Assembly: GCA_900045905.1 (NCBI GenBank)
Contig: FCNS01000013.1
Span: 1-60,917, forward strand
Direction of reading: 5' to 3'
DNA: 60,917 nt
Origin: Clostridiales bacterium CHKCI001
Lineage (GTDB): Bacteria > Bacillota > Clostridia > Lachnospirales > Lachnospiraceae
In this document: piece by piece, positions 51,232 to 59,724 of the stretch
Numbering within the stretch: position 1 is the first letter of the stretch
Layout of the letters: each line of letters starts with the position of its first letter
The notes under the pieces: generated by a model
Database searches by the model: none
Told to the model about the DNA's origin: nothing
The model's input: only the letters and a program-made list of their open reading frames with translations
Translations under genes and position numbers: made by a program

Positions 51232-52539
51232 TTGAAACTTATGATTGCGTCCGACATACATGGATCGGAATATTATTGCAGAAAGATGTTGGAATGTTAT
51301 GATAAAGAACAGGCAGATCGATTAGTTTTGTTGGGAGATCTTCTTTATCATGGCCCTAGAAATGATTTACCAAGGGATTATCATCCAAAGGCAGTCATTC
51401 ATTTATTAAATCAGCGAAGTGATCAAATTTTGTGCGTAAGAGGAAATTGCGAGGCAGAAGTGGATCAGATGGTATTAGAATTTCCTGTTATGGCAGACTA
51501 TGCAATTTTCTTTTTGGATTCCCGAATGGTTTTTGTGACACATGGACATTTATTTAATGAACAAAATCTGCCATCCCTTCAATCAGGGGATATTTTATTG
51601 CATAGTCATACACATATATGGGCAGCTGAGAGAAAATCGGGTTATATTTATTTAAATCCTGGTTCTGTTTCGATTCCGAAAAATGGTAATGTACCGACTT
51701 ATATGATTTATGAAAATCATTGTTTTATCATTAAGGATTTGCAAGGTACGCAGATAAAGCGATTTGATTTAACAGAACAAGGAAAATCATCTCCTACATG
51801 GGAACTGAGCCAGATTCATAGTATGAATGCCATAGAGGCATTCGATCAATTTTGCCAGATTGTGAAACGATTGCGTGCGGAAGATGGATGCCCATGGGAT
51901 CGTGCCCAAACACATGAATCTCTAAAAACTTGTATGATCGAGGAAGCTTATGAAGTGGTGGAAGCCATCAACCGTTTTTCTGAAATGAGTGATGTTACCA
52001 ATTTAAAAGAAGAATTGGGAGATGTATTATTGCAAGTCGTATTGCATAGTCAAATTGCTTCAGAAGAAGGAATCTTTGAATTAAAAGACGTTATTGATGA
52101 AATTAGTAAAAAGATGATTCGTCGTCATCCACATGTATTTGGGAATCGAGCTGTGGATGGTTCGGATCAAGTGGTTATAAACTGGGAAGAAATTAAACAG
52201 CAGGAAAAGAAAGAAAAAGGGTTAGAGAAAGAAAATGAATTAGAATCCATTCCAAAAGCATTTCCAGCATTAATCCGTGCACAAAAATTATTAAAAAAAT
52301 CAGGTATGAGCCAAAACAATTCAGTAAAAGGTCTTTCAAAAGCGATTCAAGAAAATCTAGAAAAATTAGAAAAAAACAATGAAATCGATAAACAAGCGGT
52401 GATTGGTTCCCTGTTAATGAATGTAGCAAATCTTGCTCTACATTATCATATAAATAGTGAAGAAGCACTTGCTGATACAGTAGAAAACTCAATTAAAAAA
52501 TTAAAAGATAATGAATTCCACAGTTTTACCGATATTTGA
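51232..52539 (+). CDS. Fused YfcE/MJ0936-type phosphodiesterase and MazG nucleotide pyrophosphohydrolase
   Basis: 435 residues. Residues 1-175 are a metallophosphodiesterase: IASDIHGSEYY (Asp and His near 7-9), LLGDLLYHGPRN near 33, RGNCEAEVDQ near 66, THGHLF near 102 and HSHTHIWAAE near 121. From about 195 to the end is MazG: LRAEDGCPWDRAQTHESLKT near 220, EEAYEVVEAINR near 242, EELGDVLLQVVLHSQ near 264 and the EExxD metal sites. MazG hydrolyzes NTPs; YfcE-type enzymes cut phosphodiesters. TTG start with GGAGGAAG ahead. The two are usually separate. Confidence 0.92.
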   Translation: MKLMIASDIHGSEYYCRKMLECYDKEQADRLVLLGDLLYHGPRNDLPRDYHPKAVIHLLNQRSDQILCVRGNCEAEVDQMVLEFPVMADYAIFFLDSRMVFVTHGHLFNEQNLPSLQSGDILLHSHTHIWAAERKSGYIYLNPGSVSIPKNGNVPTYMIYENHCFIIKDLQGTQIKRFDLTEQGKSSPTWELSQIHSMNAIEAFDQFCQIVKRLRAEDGCPWDRAQTHESLKTCMIEEAYEVVEAINRFSEMSDVTNLKEELGDVLLQVVLHSQIASEEGIFELKDVIDEISKKMIRRHPHVFGNRAVDGSDQVVINWEEIKQQEKKEKGLEKENELESIPKAFPALIRAQKLLKKSGMSQNNSVKGLSKAIQENLEKLEKNNEIDKQAVIGSLLMNVANLALHYHINSEEALADTVENSIKKLKDNEFHSFTDI

Positions 52540-52609
52540 TTTAGAGATGGTATAAGTTTTTCCTATTCGCGTGTAGTATCAAAATAATTGCAATTTATTT
52601 TTTTAAACA

Positions 52610-52678
52610 GCTGCATACTGAGTAACGATTCATGAGTCTAGAGGATTTACTCAGTATACAGCCTCTTATTTCTATTTT
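52610..52678 (+). terminator. Terminator after the phosphodiesterase-MazG gene
   Basis: GCTGCATACTGAGTAA (52610-52625) pairs with TTACTCAGTATACAGC (52647-52662) except at one base, followed by CTCTTATTTCTATTTT. Confidence 0.75.
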
Positions 52679-52767
52679 CTAATCTCTTGCTTGGCTACAT
52701 TCTAGATTGCAAATCGAAAACAAATTACAATTTTCCCCATTGAGAAATCCAGAAAACAAAAAGAGTG

Positions 52768-52856
52768 GAACGCAGAGTAAGAATGTCTGATTGAAAGTCG
52801 CAAAATGACCTGCGTTCATAAATATGCATGAAAGTGGATTGCAAATGACCGCTTTC
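52768..52856 (+). promoter_or_regulatory. Two-hairpin leader of yifB with a repeated loop sequence
   Basis: GAACGCAG / CTGCGTTC (52768-52775, 52810-52817) and GAAAGTGG / CCGCTTTC (52830-52837, 52849-52856, one G-T pair). Each loop's 3' side carries GCAAAATGACC or GCAAATGACC. The second hairpin ends just before the AAGAAAGGAAAA ribosome binding site. A cis-acting RNA is plausible; no known class recognised. Confidence 0.45.
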
Positions 52857-52877
52857 TATAAGAAAGGAAAATGATAT

Positions 52878-54428
52878 ATGTTTGGTAAAGTGAACTGTAT
52901 TGCAGCTGCAGGGATTGATGGTTATCTTGTCCAGGTAGAGGCAGATGTTGCGAACGGATTGCCTAGTTTTGATATGGTAGGATTTCTAGCTTCCGAGGTA
53001 AGGGAAGCAAAAGAAAGAGTTCGAACTGCTTTACGTAATTCAGGTTATCAAATGCCTCCAAGTCGAATTACAATAAACCTTTCTCCTGCAGATCGAAGAA
53101 AACAAGGAAATTTATTTGATTTACCGATTGCAATTGCAATTTTAGTCGCAGTTGGAATCATTCCGCAAGATTATACAAAATCTACCGTATTTATTGGAGA
53201 ATTAGGATTGGATGGGCAAATCCGTCCTGTTCATGGAATGCTTTCGCTTATTAGTAAAGGGAAAAAAGAAGGGATCAAACGTTATATTGTTCCGATACAA
53301 AATGCGAGAGAAGCAGCAGTAATACAAGAAGTTGAAATTTACGGACTGAAATCTTTAAGAGAGACCATTCAATTTTTAGAATCCCCGTCCAAAGAATATC
53401 AAGTAAACGTGAATCCAGAAGATTATTTAAAGGTACAGGAAGAAGAGAATATGGACTTCTCCGAAATTAGTGGTCAAGCAATTGTAAAACGTGCAGCAGA
53501 AATCGCTGTGGCAGGGATGCACAATATGTTAATCATAGGGCCGCCTGGCTCTGGAAAATCTATGCTGGCAAAGAGAATTCCGACGATTTTACCTGCACTT
53601 ACATTAGAGGAAAGTATTGAAATTTCAAAGATATATAGCATATGTGGTATGCTTCCAGAAGGGGAACCATTAATAAGGAAACGACCATTCCGAAGTCCAC
53701 ATCATACTGCATCTCCAAGTTCATTAATTGGAGGAGGAATTTTTCCAAGACCAGGAGAAATGAGTTTAGCAGATAAAGGAGTTTTGTTTTTGGATGAACT
53801 GCCAGAATTTCAAAATACAACGTTAGAAGTAATGCGTCAGCCAATGGAAGATCGAAAAGTAGTCATTTCTCGCGTATATGGGAGTGATACTTATCCAGCG
53901 GACTGTCTTTTGTTGGCGGCAATGAATCCATGTAGTTGTGGTTACTATCCAGACCGCAGTATTTGTCGTTGTAGTATGAAGCAAATTCAGCAATATCTTG
54001 GACGAATCTCCCAGCCGCTTTTGGATCGGATCGATATTTGTGTAGAATCTCCAAGAGTTGTATACGAAGAACTTCATAAGAAACAAACAAATGAAACTTC
54101 AGCTCAAATTCGCAGCAGAGTAGAAAAAGCAGTTCAAATACAGAAACTTCGGTATAAAAACGAATCCATTTTATTTAATTCTCAGCTTTCTGGAAAACAA
54201 ATGGAACATTATTGTAAACTTGGAACGGACGGAGAAGAATTATTACGGCATGTATTTAATCAAATGAGATTAAGTGTTAGAGCTTATGATCGAATTTTAA
54301 AGGTAGCAAGGACGATTGCGGATTTGGAAGAAGTTGAAACAATCACAACAGAGCATTTAGCCGAAGCAATTACATATCGAAGTTTGGAACAAAAGTTTTG
54401 GGATTATGGAAGACAGAAAGAAGAGTGA
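52878..54428 (+). CDS. comM: YifB/ComM-like Mg-chelatase family AAA ATPase
   Basis: 516 residues. N-terminal Lon-like domain (VQVEADVANGLPSFDMVG, then VREAKERVRTALRNSGY), AAA core with Walker A GPPGSGKSMLAKR near 224-236, Walker B GVLFLDELPEFQN near 304 and the AAMNPCSCGYYPD motif near 350 with more Cys, then the Mg-chelatase C-terminal domain. ComM-like proteins help branch migration in DNA uptake or recombination. It precedes dprA by three bases, so they probably act together. Confidence 0.93.
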   Translation: MFGKVNCIAAAGIDGYLVQVEADVANGLPSFDMVGFLASEVREAKERVRTALRNSGYQMPPSRITINLSPADRRKQGNLFDLPIAIAILVAVGIIPQDYTKSTVFIGELGLDGQIRPVHGMLSLISKGKKEGIKRYIVPIQNAREAAVIQEVEIYGLKSLRETIQFLESPSKEYQVNVNPEDYLKVQEEENMDFSEISGQAIVKRAAEIAVAGMHNMLIIGPPGSGKSMLAKRIPTILPALTLEESIEISKIYSICGMLPEGEPLIRKRPFRSPHHTASPSSLIGGGIFPRPGEMSLADKGVLFLDELPEFQNTTLEVMRQPMEDRKVVISRVYGSDTYPADCLLLAAMNPCSCGYYPDRSICRCSMKQIQQYLGRISQPLLDRIDICVESPRVVYEELHKKQTNETSAQIRSRVEKAVQIQKLRYKNESILFNSQLSGKQMEHYCKLGTDGEELLRHVFNQMRLSVRAYDRILKVARTIADLEEVETITTEHLAEAITYRSLEQKFWDYGRQKEE

Positions 54429-54431
54429 AAA

Positions 54432-55544
54432 ATGACAGATAGAGAATATTGGTATTGGCTTTGTAATATTCCTGGATTTGGGAATGCGAAAATCAGAACA
54501 TTATTAAATCATTATAAAACACCTGAATTAATCTACCAGATTGGAGAGAGGGAACTGGAACAAATACCTTATATCCGAAAAAAAGATTATGAAAGTTGGG
54601 AATGGGCAAAGAAAAATAGTAAAAAGATCGTAAAACAGTATCATGAATTAGAAGAAAAGCACATAAGATTTGTATTATTGGAAGATCATATCTATCCAAA
54701 ACGTTTAAAATCTCTGCCTGATGCTCCATTTGGTTTATATGTAAAAGGAGAATTGCCAAGGGAGGAACTCCCATCAGTGGCTATTATTGGAGCGAGAGTA
54801 TGTTCCGAATATGGCAAAGAGATGGCATGCTATTTTGGAGAGCAGCTGGCAAAGGCTCGTGTACAAATTATTAGTGGAATGGCAGCTGGAATTGATGCTT
54901 GGGGACAAAAAGGTGCATTAAAACGAGGAAAAACATTTGCGGTACTTGGAAATGGAGTGGATATTTGTTATCCAGCTGAAAATATTTCTTTATATATGCA
55001 AATTTCCAAAAGTGGAGGATTGATATCCGAATTTCCAATTGGGATGAAAGGTTTGCCGTATATGTTTCCAGTCCGAAATCGAATTATTAGTGGATTATCT
55101 GATTTAATTCTTGTCGTAGAGGCAAGAAAAAAGAGTGGTTCTTTGATTACAGTAGATCAGGCTTTGGAACAGGGAAGGGATGTATGTGCGCTTCCAGGCA
55201 GAGCAATTGATCCGCTTAGTGAGGGATGTAATGAACTAATTAAAAACGGAGCAATGATTATAACAAAACCAGAAGAAATATTGGATTGCCTGAAGTGGAA
55301 AACAGTTTATGAAGATATAGATCATAATAATATGGAAGAAACCCGAGTAAAATTAACTTCACAGGAACAATATGTACTGCAATTTATAACATTTGATTTA
55401 ATTCATCTGGAACAGCTTTTGGAAAAAACAAATATACCAATTGGATATTTGATGACGCAACTCTTACAATTAGAAATAAAAAACTGTGTTGAGCAGCCAG
55501 TAAAAAACTATTATAAGAGAAAAAATAATATTAAAATTTTATAA
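54432..55544 (+). CDS. dprA: DNA-processing protein DprA/Smf
   Basis: 370 residues. Rossmann-like core with AIIGARVCSEYGKEMACYFG near 116, ISGMAAGIDAWGQKGAL near 154, AVLGNGVDICYPAEN near 176, FPVRNRIISGLSDLILVVEA near 212 and KSGSLITVDQALEQGRDVCA near 235. It loads RecA on incoming single-stranded DNA. A C-terminal winged-helix-like segment follows. Co-transcribed with comM. Confidence 0.95.
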   Translation: MTDREYWYWLCNIPGFGNAKIRTLLNHYKTPELIYQIGERELEQIPYIRKKDYESWEWAKKNSKKIVKQYHELEEKHIRFVLLEDHIYPKRLKSLPDAPFGLYVKGELPREELPSVAIIGARVCSEYGKEMACYFGEQLAKARVQIISGMAAGIDAWGQKGALKRGKTFAVLGNGVDICYPAENISLYMQISKSGGLISEFPIGMKGLPYMFPVRNRIISGLSDLILVVEARKKSGSLITVDQALEQGRDVCALPGRAIDPLSEGCNELIKNGAMIITKPEEILDCLKWKTVYEDIDHNNMEETRVKLTSQEQYVLQFITFDLIHLEQLLEKTNIPIGYLMTQLLQLEIKNCVEQPVKNYYKRKNNIKIL

Positions 55545-55678
55545 AATCTGTAAAAATAGAAAAAAAAAATAAAAAAAACTACTTGTCAAGAAAAAAATTA
55601 TGTTATATATTGAGTTGAGTTATGAAATCAACATAGAATATTTTAATCTCTGTGGGGTACAGAAATAAAGGAGGAACC

Positions 55679-57763
55679 ATGGCGAAGTATCTTGTGATTG
55701 TAGAATCACCAGCAAAGGTAAAAACCATTAAAAAATTCTTGGGTTCAAACTATGAAGTTTTGGCATCAAATGGACATGTCAGAGATCTTCCAAAAAGCCA
55801 ATTAGGAATTGATATTGAACATGGATATGAGCCAAAATATATTACAATCAGAGGAAAAGGTGATGTTCTGGCGAAGTTACGAAAAGAAGTAAAAAAAGCA
55901 GACAAAGTTTATCTGGCCACTGACCCTGACCGTGAAGGAGAAGCCATTTCCTGGCATTTAGCACAAGCGTTAAAATTGGAAGATAAAGAGATTCATCGTA
56001 TTAGTTTTAATGAAATTACAAAAAATGCCGTGAAGGCATCTTTAAAAGATGCTAGAAAAATCAATCTAAATCTAGTTAATGCGCAGCAAACCAGAAGAAT
56101 TTTAGATCGTATGGTGGGATATAAAATCAGTCCTTTGTTATGGGCAAAAGTAAAAAGAGGATTGAGTGCTGGAAGAGTGCAATCCGTTGCACTTCGGATT
56201 ATTTGTGATAGAGAGGAAGAAATTAATGCATTCATTCCACAGGAATATTGGACATTAGAAGTAGAACTTCATGTAGATGGAGAGAAAAAGCCGCTTTATG
56301 CAAAATTCAGTGGTGAGGCGGACAATAAAATAGAAATTACCACACAGGATCAGATGGATCAGATCGTGGAGGAACTAAAACAATCAGAATTTATTGTCCA
56401 GGAAATTCGCCGTGGGGAACGTACAAAAAAAGTTCCTCTTCCATTTACAACGAGTACGTTACAGCAAGAAGCTGCGAATGCGTTGAACTTTTCTACACAA
56501 AAAACAATGCGGCTTGCACAACAATTATACGAAGGCGTGGATATTAAGGGAGAAGGTACGATTGGTATTATCACCTATTTGAGAACGGATTCTACGAGAG
56601 TTTCCGATGAGGCCAATCAAATGGCACAAGAATATATTACATCAGTCTATGGAGAAAACTATGTGGCAAATCATGTGACAGAAAAAAAGGCTGCGTCAGG
56701 AAATGTACAGGATGCACATGAAGCAATTCGTCCTACAAATATCCAGTTAACTCCAACTGTAATTAAGGAATCTTTAAGTAGAGATCAGTTTCGGCTTTAT
56801 CAACTAATATGGAAACGATTTACTGCCAGCCGTATGGCAAATGCAGTTTATGATACAATTAATATAAAAATTAATGCAGGTAAATATCGCTTTACATCTT
56901 CTGCGTCCAAATTAAAGTTTGACGGTTTTACTGCTGTATATGGGGAGACAGAGAAAAAAGAAAATAATCCAGCTGTAAAAAATCTCACAAAGGAATCAAA
57001 GTTGAGCGTAGAAAAATTTAATCCAGCGCAGCATTTTACACAACCTCCTGCTCACTATACAGAAGCATCTCTTGTAAGAGAGCTAGAAGAGCAGGGAATT
57101 GGACGGCCTTCCACTTATGCGCCTACGATTACAACAATTCTAGCAAGACGATATATTGTAAAGGAAAATAAAAATCTTTATGTTACAGAATTAGGAGAAG
57201 TTGTAAATAATATTATGAAACAATCGTTTGCCAGTATTGTGGATGTGACCTTTACTGCTAATCTAGAATCGCTATTAGATATGGTAGCAGAAGGAAGTGT
57301 GAATTGGAAAACGGTTGTAAGTAATTTCTATCCAGATTTGGAGGAAGCAGTTGAAACTGCACAAGAGGAATTAGAGCATGTAACAGTAGAAGATGAAGTC
57401 ACAGATGAGATTTGTGAACTCTGTGGAAGAAACATGGTAATTAAATATGGGCCTCATGGTAAGTTCTTGGCATGTCCTGGATTTCCAGAATGCAGGAATA
57501 CGAAGCCATATTTGGAAAAAATTGGAGTCAAGTGTCCACTTTGCGGAAAAGAAGTTGTTATTAAAAAAACCAAAAAAGGCAGAAAATATTATGGGTGTGA
57601 GAATAATCCAGAATGTGAGTTTATGTCATGGGCGAAGCCTTCTACAAAGAAATGTCCGAATTGTGGAAGTTACATGGTAGAAAAGGGAAATCGCCTTGTA
57701 TGTTCTGAACAGACGTGTGGATATGTAGAAACAAAAGAAAAACAATCGGAAAAAGCGGATTAG
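55679..57763 (+). CDS. topA: DNA topoisomerase I
   Basis: 694 residues. TOPRIM domain (YLVIVESPAKVKTIKKFLG, then TDPDREGEAISWHLA near 79), catalytic Tyr in GIITYLRTDSTRVSDEA near 292, and the C-terminal Cys-rich zinc ribbons (CELCGRNMVI near 580, CPLCGKEVVI, CPNCGSYMVE). It relaxes negative supercoils. ATG 55679 with AAAGGAGGAACC ahead; the frame to 55652 lacks support. Confidence 0.97.
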   Translation: MAKYLVIVESPAKVKTIKKFLGSNYEVLASNGHVRDLPKSQLGIDIEHGYEPKYITIRGKGDVLAKLRKEVKKADKVYLATDPDREGEAISWHLAQALKLEDKEIHRISFNEITKNAVKASLKDARKINLNLVNAQQTRRILDRMVGYKISPLLWAKVKRGLSAGRVQSVALRIICDREEEINAFIPQEYWTLEVELHVDGEKKPLYAKFSGEADNKIEITTQDQMDQIVEELKQSEFIVQEIRRGERTKKVPLPFTTSTLQQEAANALNFSTQKTMRLAQQLYEGVDIKGEGTIGIITYLRTDSTRVSDEANQMAQEYITSVYGENYVANHVTEKKAASGNVQDAHEAIRPTNIQLTPTVIKESLSRDQFRLYQLIWKRFTASRMANAVYDTINIKINAGKYRFTSSASKLKFDGFTAVYGETEKKENNPAVKNLTKESKLSVEKFNPAQHFTQPPAHYTEASLVRELEEQGIGRPSTYAPTITTILARRYIVKENKNLYVTELGEVVNNIMKQSFASIVDVTFTANLESLLDMVAEGSVNWKTVVSNFYPDLEEAVETAQEELEHVTVEDEVTDEICELCGRNMVIKYGPHGKFLACPGFPECRNTKPYLEKIGVKCPLCGKEVVIKKTKKGRKYYGCENNPECEFMSWAKPSTKKCPNCGSYMVEKGNRLVCSEQTCGYVETKEKQSEKAD

Positions 57764-57786
57764 ATACAATATTTTGAAAAATATTG

Positions 57787-57801
57787 AGTTTTCAGACAAA
57801 T
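57787..57801 (+). promoter_or_regulatory. CodY-box-like site upstream of codY
   Basis: AGTTTTCAGACAAAT matches the CodY consensus AATTTTCWGAAAATT at 12 of 15 positions. It ends 14 bases before the codY -35. It suggests autoregulation. A hairpin CAATATTTT / AAAATATTG (57767-57786) directly precedes it and may end topA transcripts. Confidence 0.5.
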
Positions 57802-57815
57802 AACGAAAAATACTC

Positions 57816-57844
57816 TTGTTAATTTGCAATATTTGTGGTAGAAT
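57816..57844 (+). promoter_or_regulatory. Promoter of codY
   Basis: TTGTTA (57816-57821), 17-bp spacer, TAGAAT (57839-57844), 45 bp before the ATG. Confidence 0.65.
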
Positions 57845-57888
57845 AAAAACATATAGATTCTGCACAAAAAAGGCAAAGGAGGAATAGT

Positions 57889-58668
57889 ATGAGCGTACAG
57901 CTGTTAGACAAAACGAGAAAAATCAACAAACTTCTTCATAATAATAATAAGAGTAAGGTTGTATTTAATGACATTTGTGAAGTATTGAGTGAAATTTTGG
58001 AGTCCAATATTTTGGTAATTAGCAAAAAAGGAAAAGTGCTTGGTGTAAGTTCGTGGGAGGGTGTAGAAGAGATTCACGAACTGATTCAAGATAAGGTTGG
58101 GGGATTTGTAGATAAGATGTTAAATGAGCGTTTATTAAGCGTTCTGTCTACGAAAGAAAATGTAAATCTGGCAACTTTAGGATTTAATGAAGAAAATGTA
58201 ATGCGCTATCAAGCGATTATCACACCAATTGACATTGCAGGGGAACGTCTTGGCACATTATTCATTTATAAAAATAATAATGGATATACAATTGATGATA
58301 TTATTTTAAGTGAGTATGGAACTACTGTTGTAGGTTTGGAGATGATGCGTTCTGTTAATGAAGAGAATGCAGAAGAAACAAGAAAGATTCAAATTGTAAA
58401 ATCTGCAATTAATACGTTAAGTTTCTCTGAGCTGGAGGCAATTACTCATATCTTTGAGGAGTTAAATGGAAATGAAGGTATTCTTGTAGCAAGTAAAATT
58501 GCTGATCGAGTTGGAATTACTCGTTCTGTTATTGTTAATGCACTTCGTAAATTTGAGAGTGCTGGAGTAATTGAGTCTCGTTCTTCTGGTATGAAAGGTA
58601 CTTATATTAAAGTCTTAAATGATGTAGTATTTGATGAGCTGAAAAAGCTGGAAGAGAAAAAAAATTAA
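57889..58668 (+). CDS. codY: GTP- and branched-chain amino acid-sensing repressor CodY
   Basis: 259 residues, full length. N-terminal GAF-like domain binding branched-chain amino acids (LLDKTRKINKLLHN start, VISKKGKVLGVSS near 44) and C-terminal winged helix with ASKIADRVGITRSVIVNALR near 203-222, the CodY DNA-binding segment. CodY represses nutrient-scavenging and sporulation-entry genes while GTP and isoleucine are high. AAAGGAGGAATAGT precedes the start. Position between topA and rpsB is usual. Confidence 0.97.
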   Translation: MSVQLLDKTRKINKLLHNNNKSKVVFNDICEVLSEILESNILVISKKGKVLGVSSWEGVEEIHELIQDKVGGFVDKMLNERLLSVLSTKENVNLATLGFNEENVMRYQAIITPIDIAGERLGTLFIYKNNNGYTIDDIILSEYGTTVVGLEMMRSVNEENAEETRKIQIVKSAINTLSFSELEAITHIFEELNGNEGILVASKIADRVGITRSVIVNALRKFESAGVIESRSSGMKGTYIKVLNDVVFDELKKLEEKKN

Positions 58669-58677
58669 CAGTTAATG

Positions 58678-58727
58678 CACAGGTGCTTTGTTAACTATAT
58701 ATAAGTAACAAGGCATCTGTGTTTTTT
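58678..58727 (+). terminator. Terminator of codY
   Basis: CACAGGTGCTTTGTTA pairs (with small mismatches) with TAACAAGGCATCTGTG, followed by six T. Confidence 0.88.
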
Positions 58728-58730
58728 ACT

Positions 58731-58770
58731 ATTGTGATATGCAAAAGACATCTAGTGGAGGTTTCTTTTG
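58731..58770 (+). repeat. Post-terminator dispersed repeat, copy E
   Basis: ATTGTGATATGCAAAAGACA then TCTAGTGGAGGTTTCTTTTG, right after the codY terminator and before the rpsB promoter. Twin of copy D. Confidence 0.8.
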
Positions 58771-58816
58771 TTTAGAAAAAGGGTCATATGTTTGTTGGAA
58801 AAATCTCTTATCAATA

Positions 58817-58845
58817 TTGACAGAGAAAAAAAAACATGCTATACT
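58817..58845 (+). promoter_or_regulatory. Promoter of rpsB-tsf
   Basis: Perfect TTGACA (58817-58822), 17-bp spacer, TATACT (58840-58845). Long leader of about 100 bases follows. Confidence 0.88.
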
Positions 58846-58866
58846 CAAAAAGTTGAAAATAAAACA

Positions 58867-58922
58867 CGTATACTGATGTTCGAGAAGGTGCCGATTGGTC
58901 CCTCGAATAAGAGAGGTATACG
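58867..58922 (+). promoter_or_regulatory. Leader stem of rpsB, candidate S2 autoregulatory RNA
   Basis: CGTATAC (58867-58873) pairs with GTATACG (58916-58922); inside, CGAG pairs with CTCG. It encloses the leader just before AAAAGGAGAT. S2 mRNAs of Firmicutes are known to carry autoregulatory leaders; assignment here is by position and fold only. Confidence 0.5.
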
Positions 58923-58949
58923 GAAGTAAAACCAAAAGGAGATAAGAAA

Positions 58950-59699
58950 ATGAGCGTTATTTCAATGAAACAGTTATTGGAAGCAGGTGTTCATTTTGGA
59001 CACCAGACAAGAAGATGGAACCCTAAGATGGCTCCATATATCTACACAGAAAGAAATGGTATTTATATCATCGACTTACAGAAGTCTGTTGGAAAAGTTG
59101 ACGAGGCTTATAAGGCAGTTGCTGATATTGCAGCAGATGGTGGTACAATTCTTTTTGTTGGTACAAAGAAGCAGGCACAGGACGCAGTTGCAACAGAGGC
59201 AGAAAGATGTGGTATGTACTATGTAAACCAGAGATGGTTAGGTGGTATGTTGACAAACTTTAAGACAATTCAGAGCAGAATTGAGCGTTTAAGAGAAATC
59301 GAAGCAATGGCAGAAGATGGAACATTTGATGTGCTTCCAAAGAAAGAAGTTATCGCATTAAAGAAAGAATGGGATAAGTTAGAGAAGAATCTGGGTGGTA
59401 TTAAAAATATGAAGAGAATCCCAGATGCTATTTTTGTAGTAGATCCTAAGAAGGAAAGAATTTGTGTTCAGGAAGCTCATACATTAGGTATTCCATTAAT
59501 CGGTATTGCGGATACAAACTGTGATCCAGAAGAATTAGATTATGTAATTCCAGGTAATGATGATGCAATCAGAGCCGTTAAATTAATTGTTTCCAAGATG
59601 GCAGATGCTGTAATCGAAGCAAATCAGGGAGATGCAGCAGATGTAGAAGAAGTAGCAGATACAGAAGAAGTTGCAGAGGAAACAGCAGTAGAAGAATAA
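58950..59699 (+). CDS. rpsB: 30S ribosomal protein S2
   Basis: 249 residues. Typical [20 protein letters not shown] start, [20 protein letters not shown], then [14 protein letters not shown] near 91 and [20 protein letters not shown] near 181, with an acidic C-terminal tail. AAAAGGAGATAAG precedes the start. Co-transcribed with tsf. Confidence 0.98.
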   Translation: MSVISMKQLLEAGVHFGHQTRRWNPKMAPYIYTERNGIYIIDLQKSVGKVDEAYKAVADIAADGGTILFVGTKKQAQDAVATEAERCGMYYVNQRWLGGMLTNFKTIQSRIERLREIEAMAEDGTFDVLPKKEVIALKKEWDKLEKNLGGIKNMKRIPDAIFVVDPKKERICVQEAHTLGIPLIGIADTNCDPEELDYVIPGNDDAIRAVKLIVSKMADAVIEANQGDAADVEEVADTEEVAEETAVEE

Positions 59700-59724
59700 G
59701 AAACAGAAACCGGAGGGAATCACA

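Noticed and set aside
58729-58935. Minus-strand ORF across the rpsB promoter and leader
   Set aside because: It covers the consensus rpsB promoter; its protein-like end QKKPPLDVFCISQ comes from the repeat.
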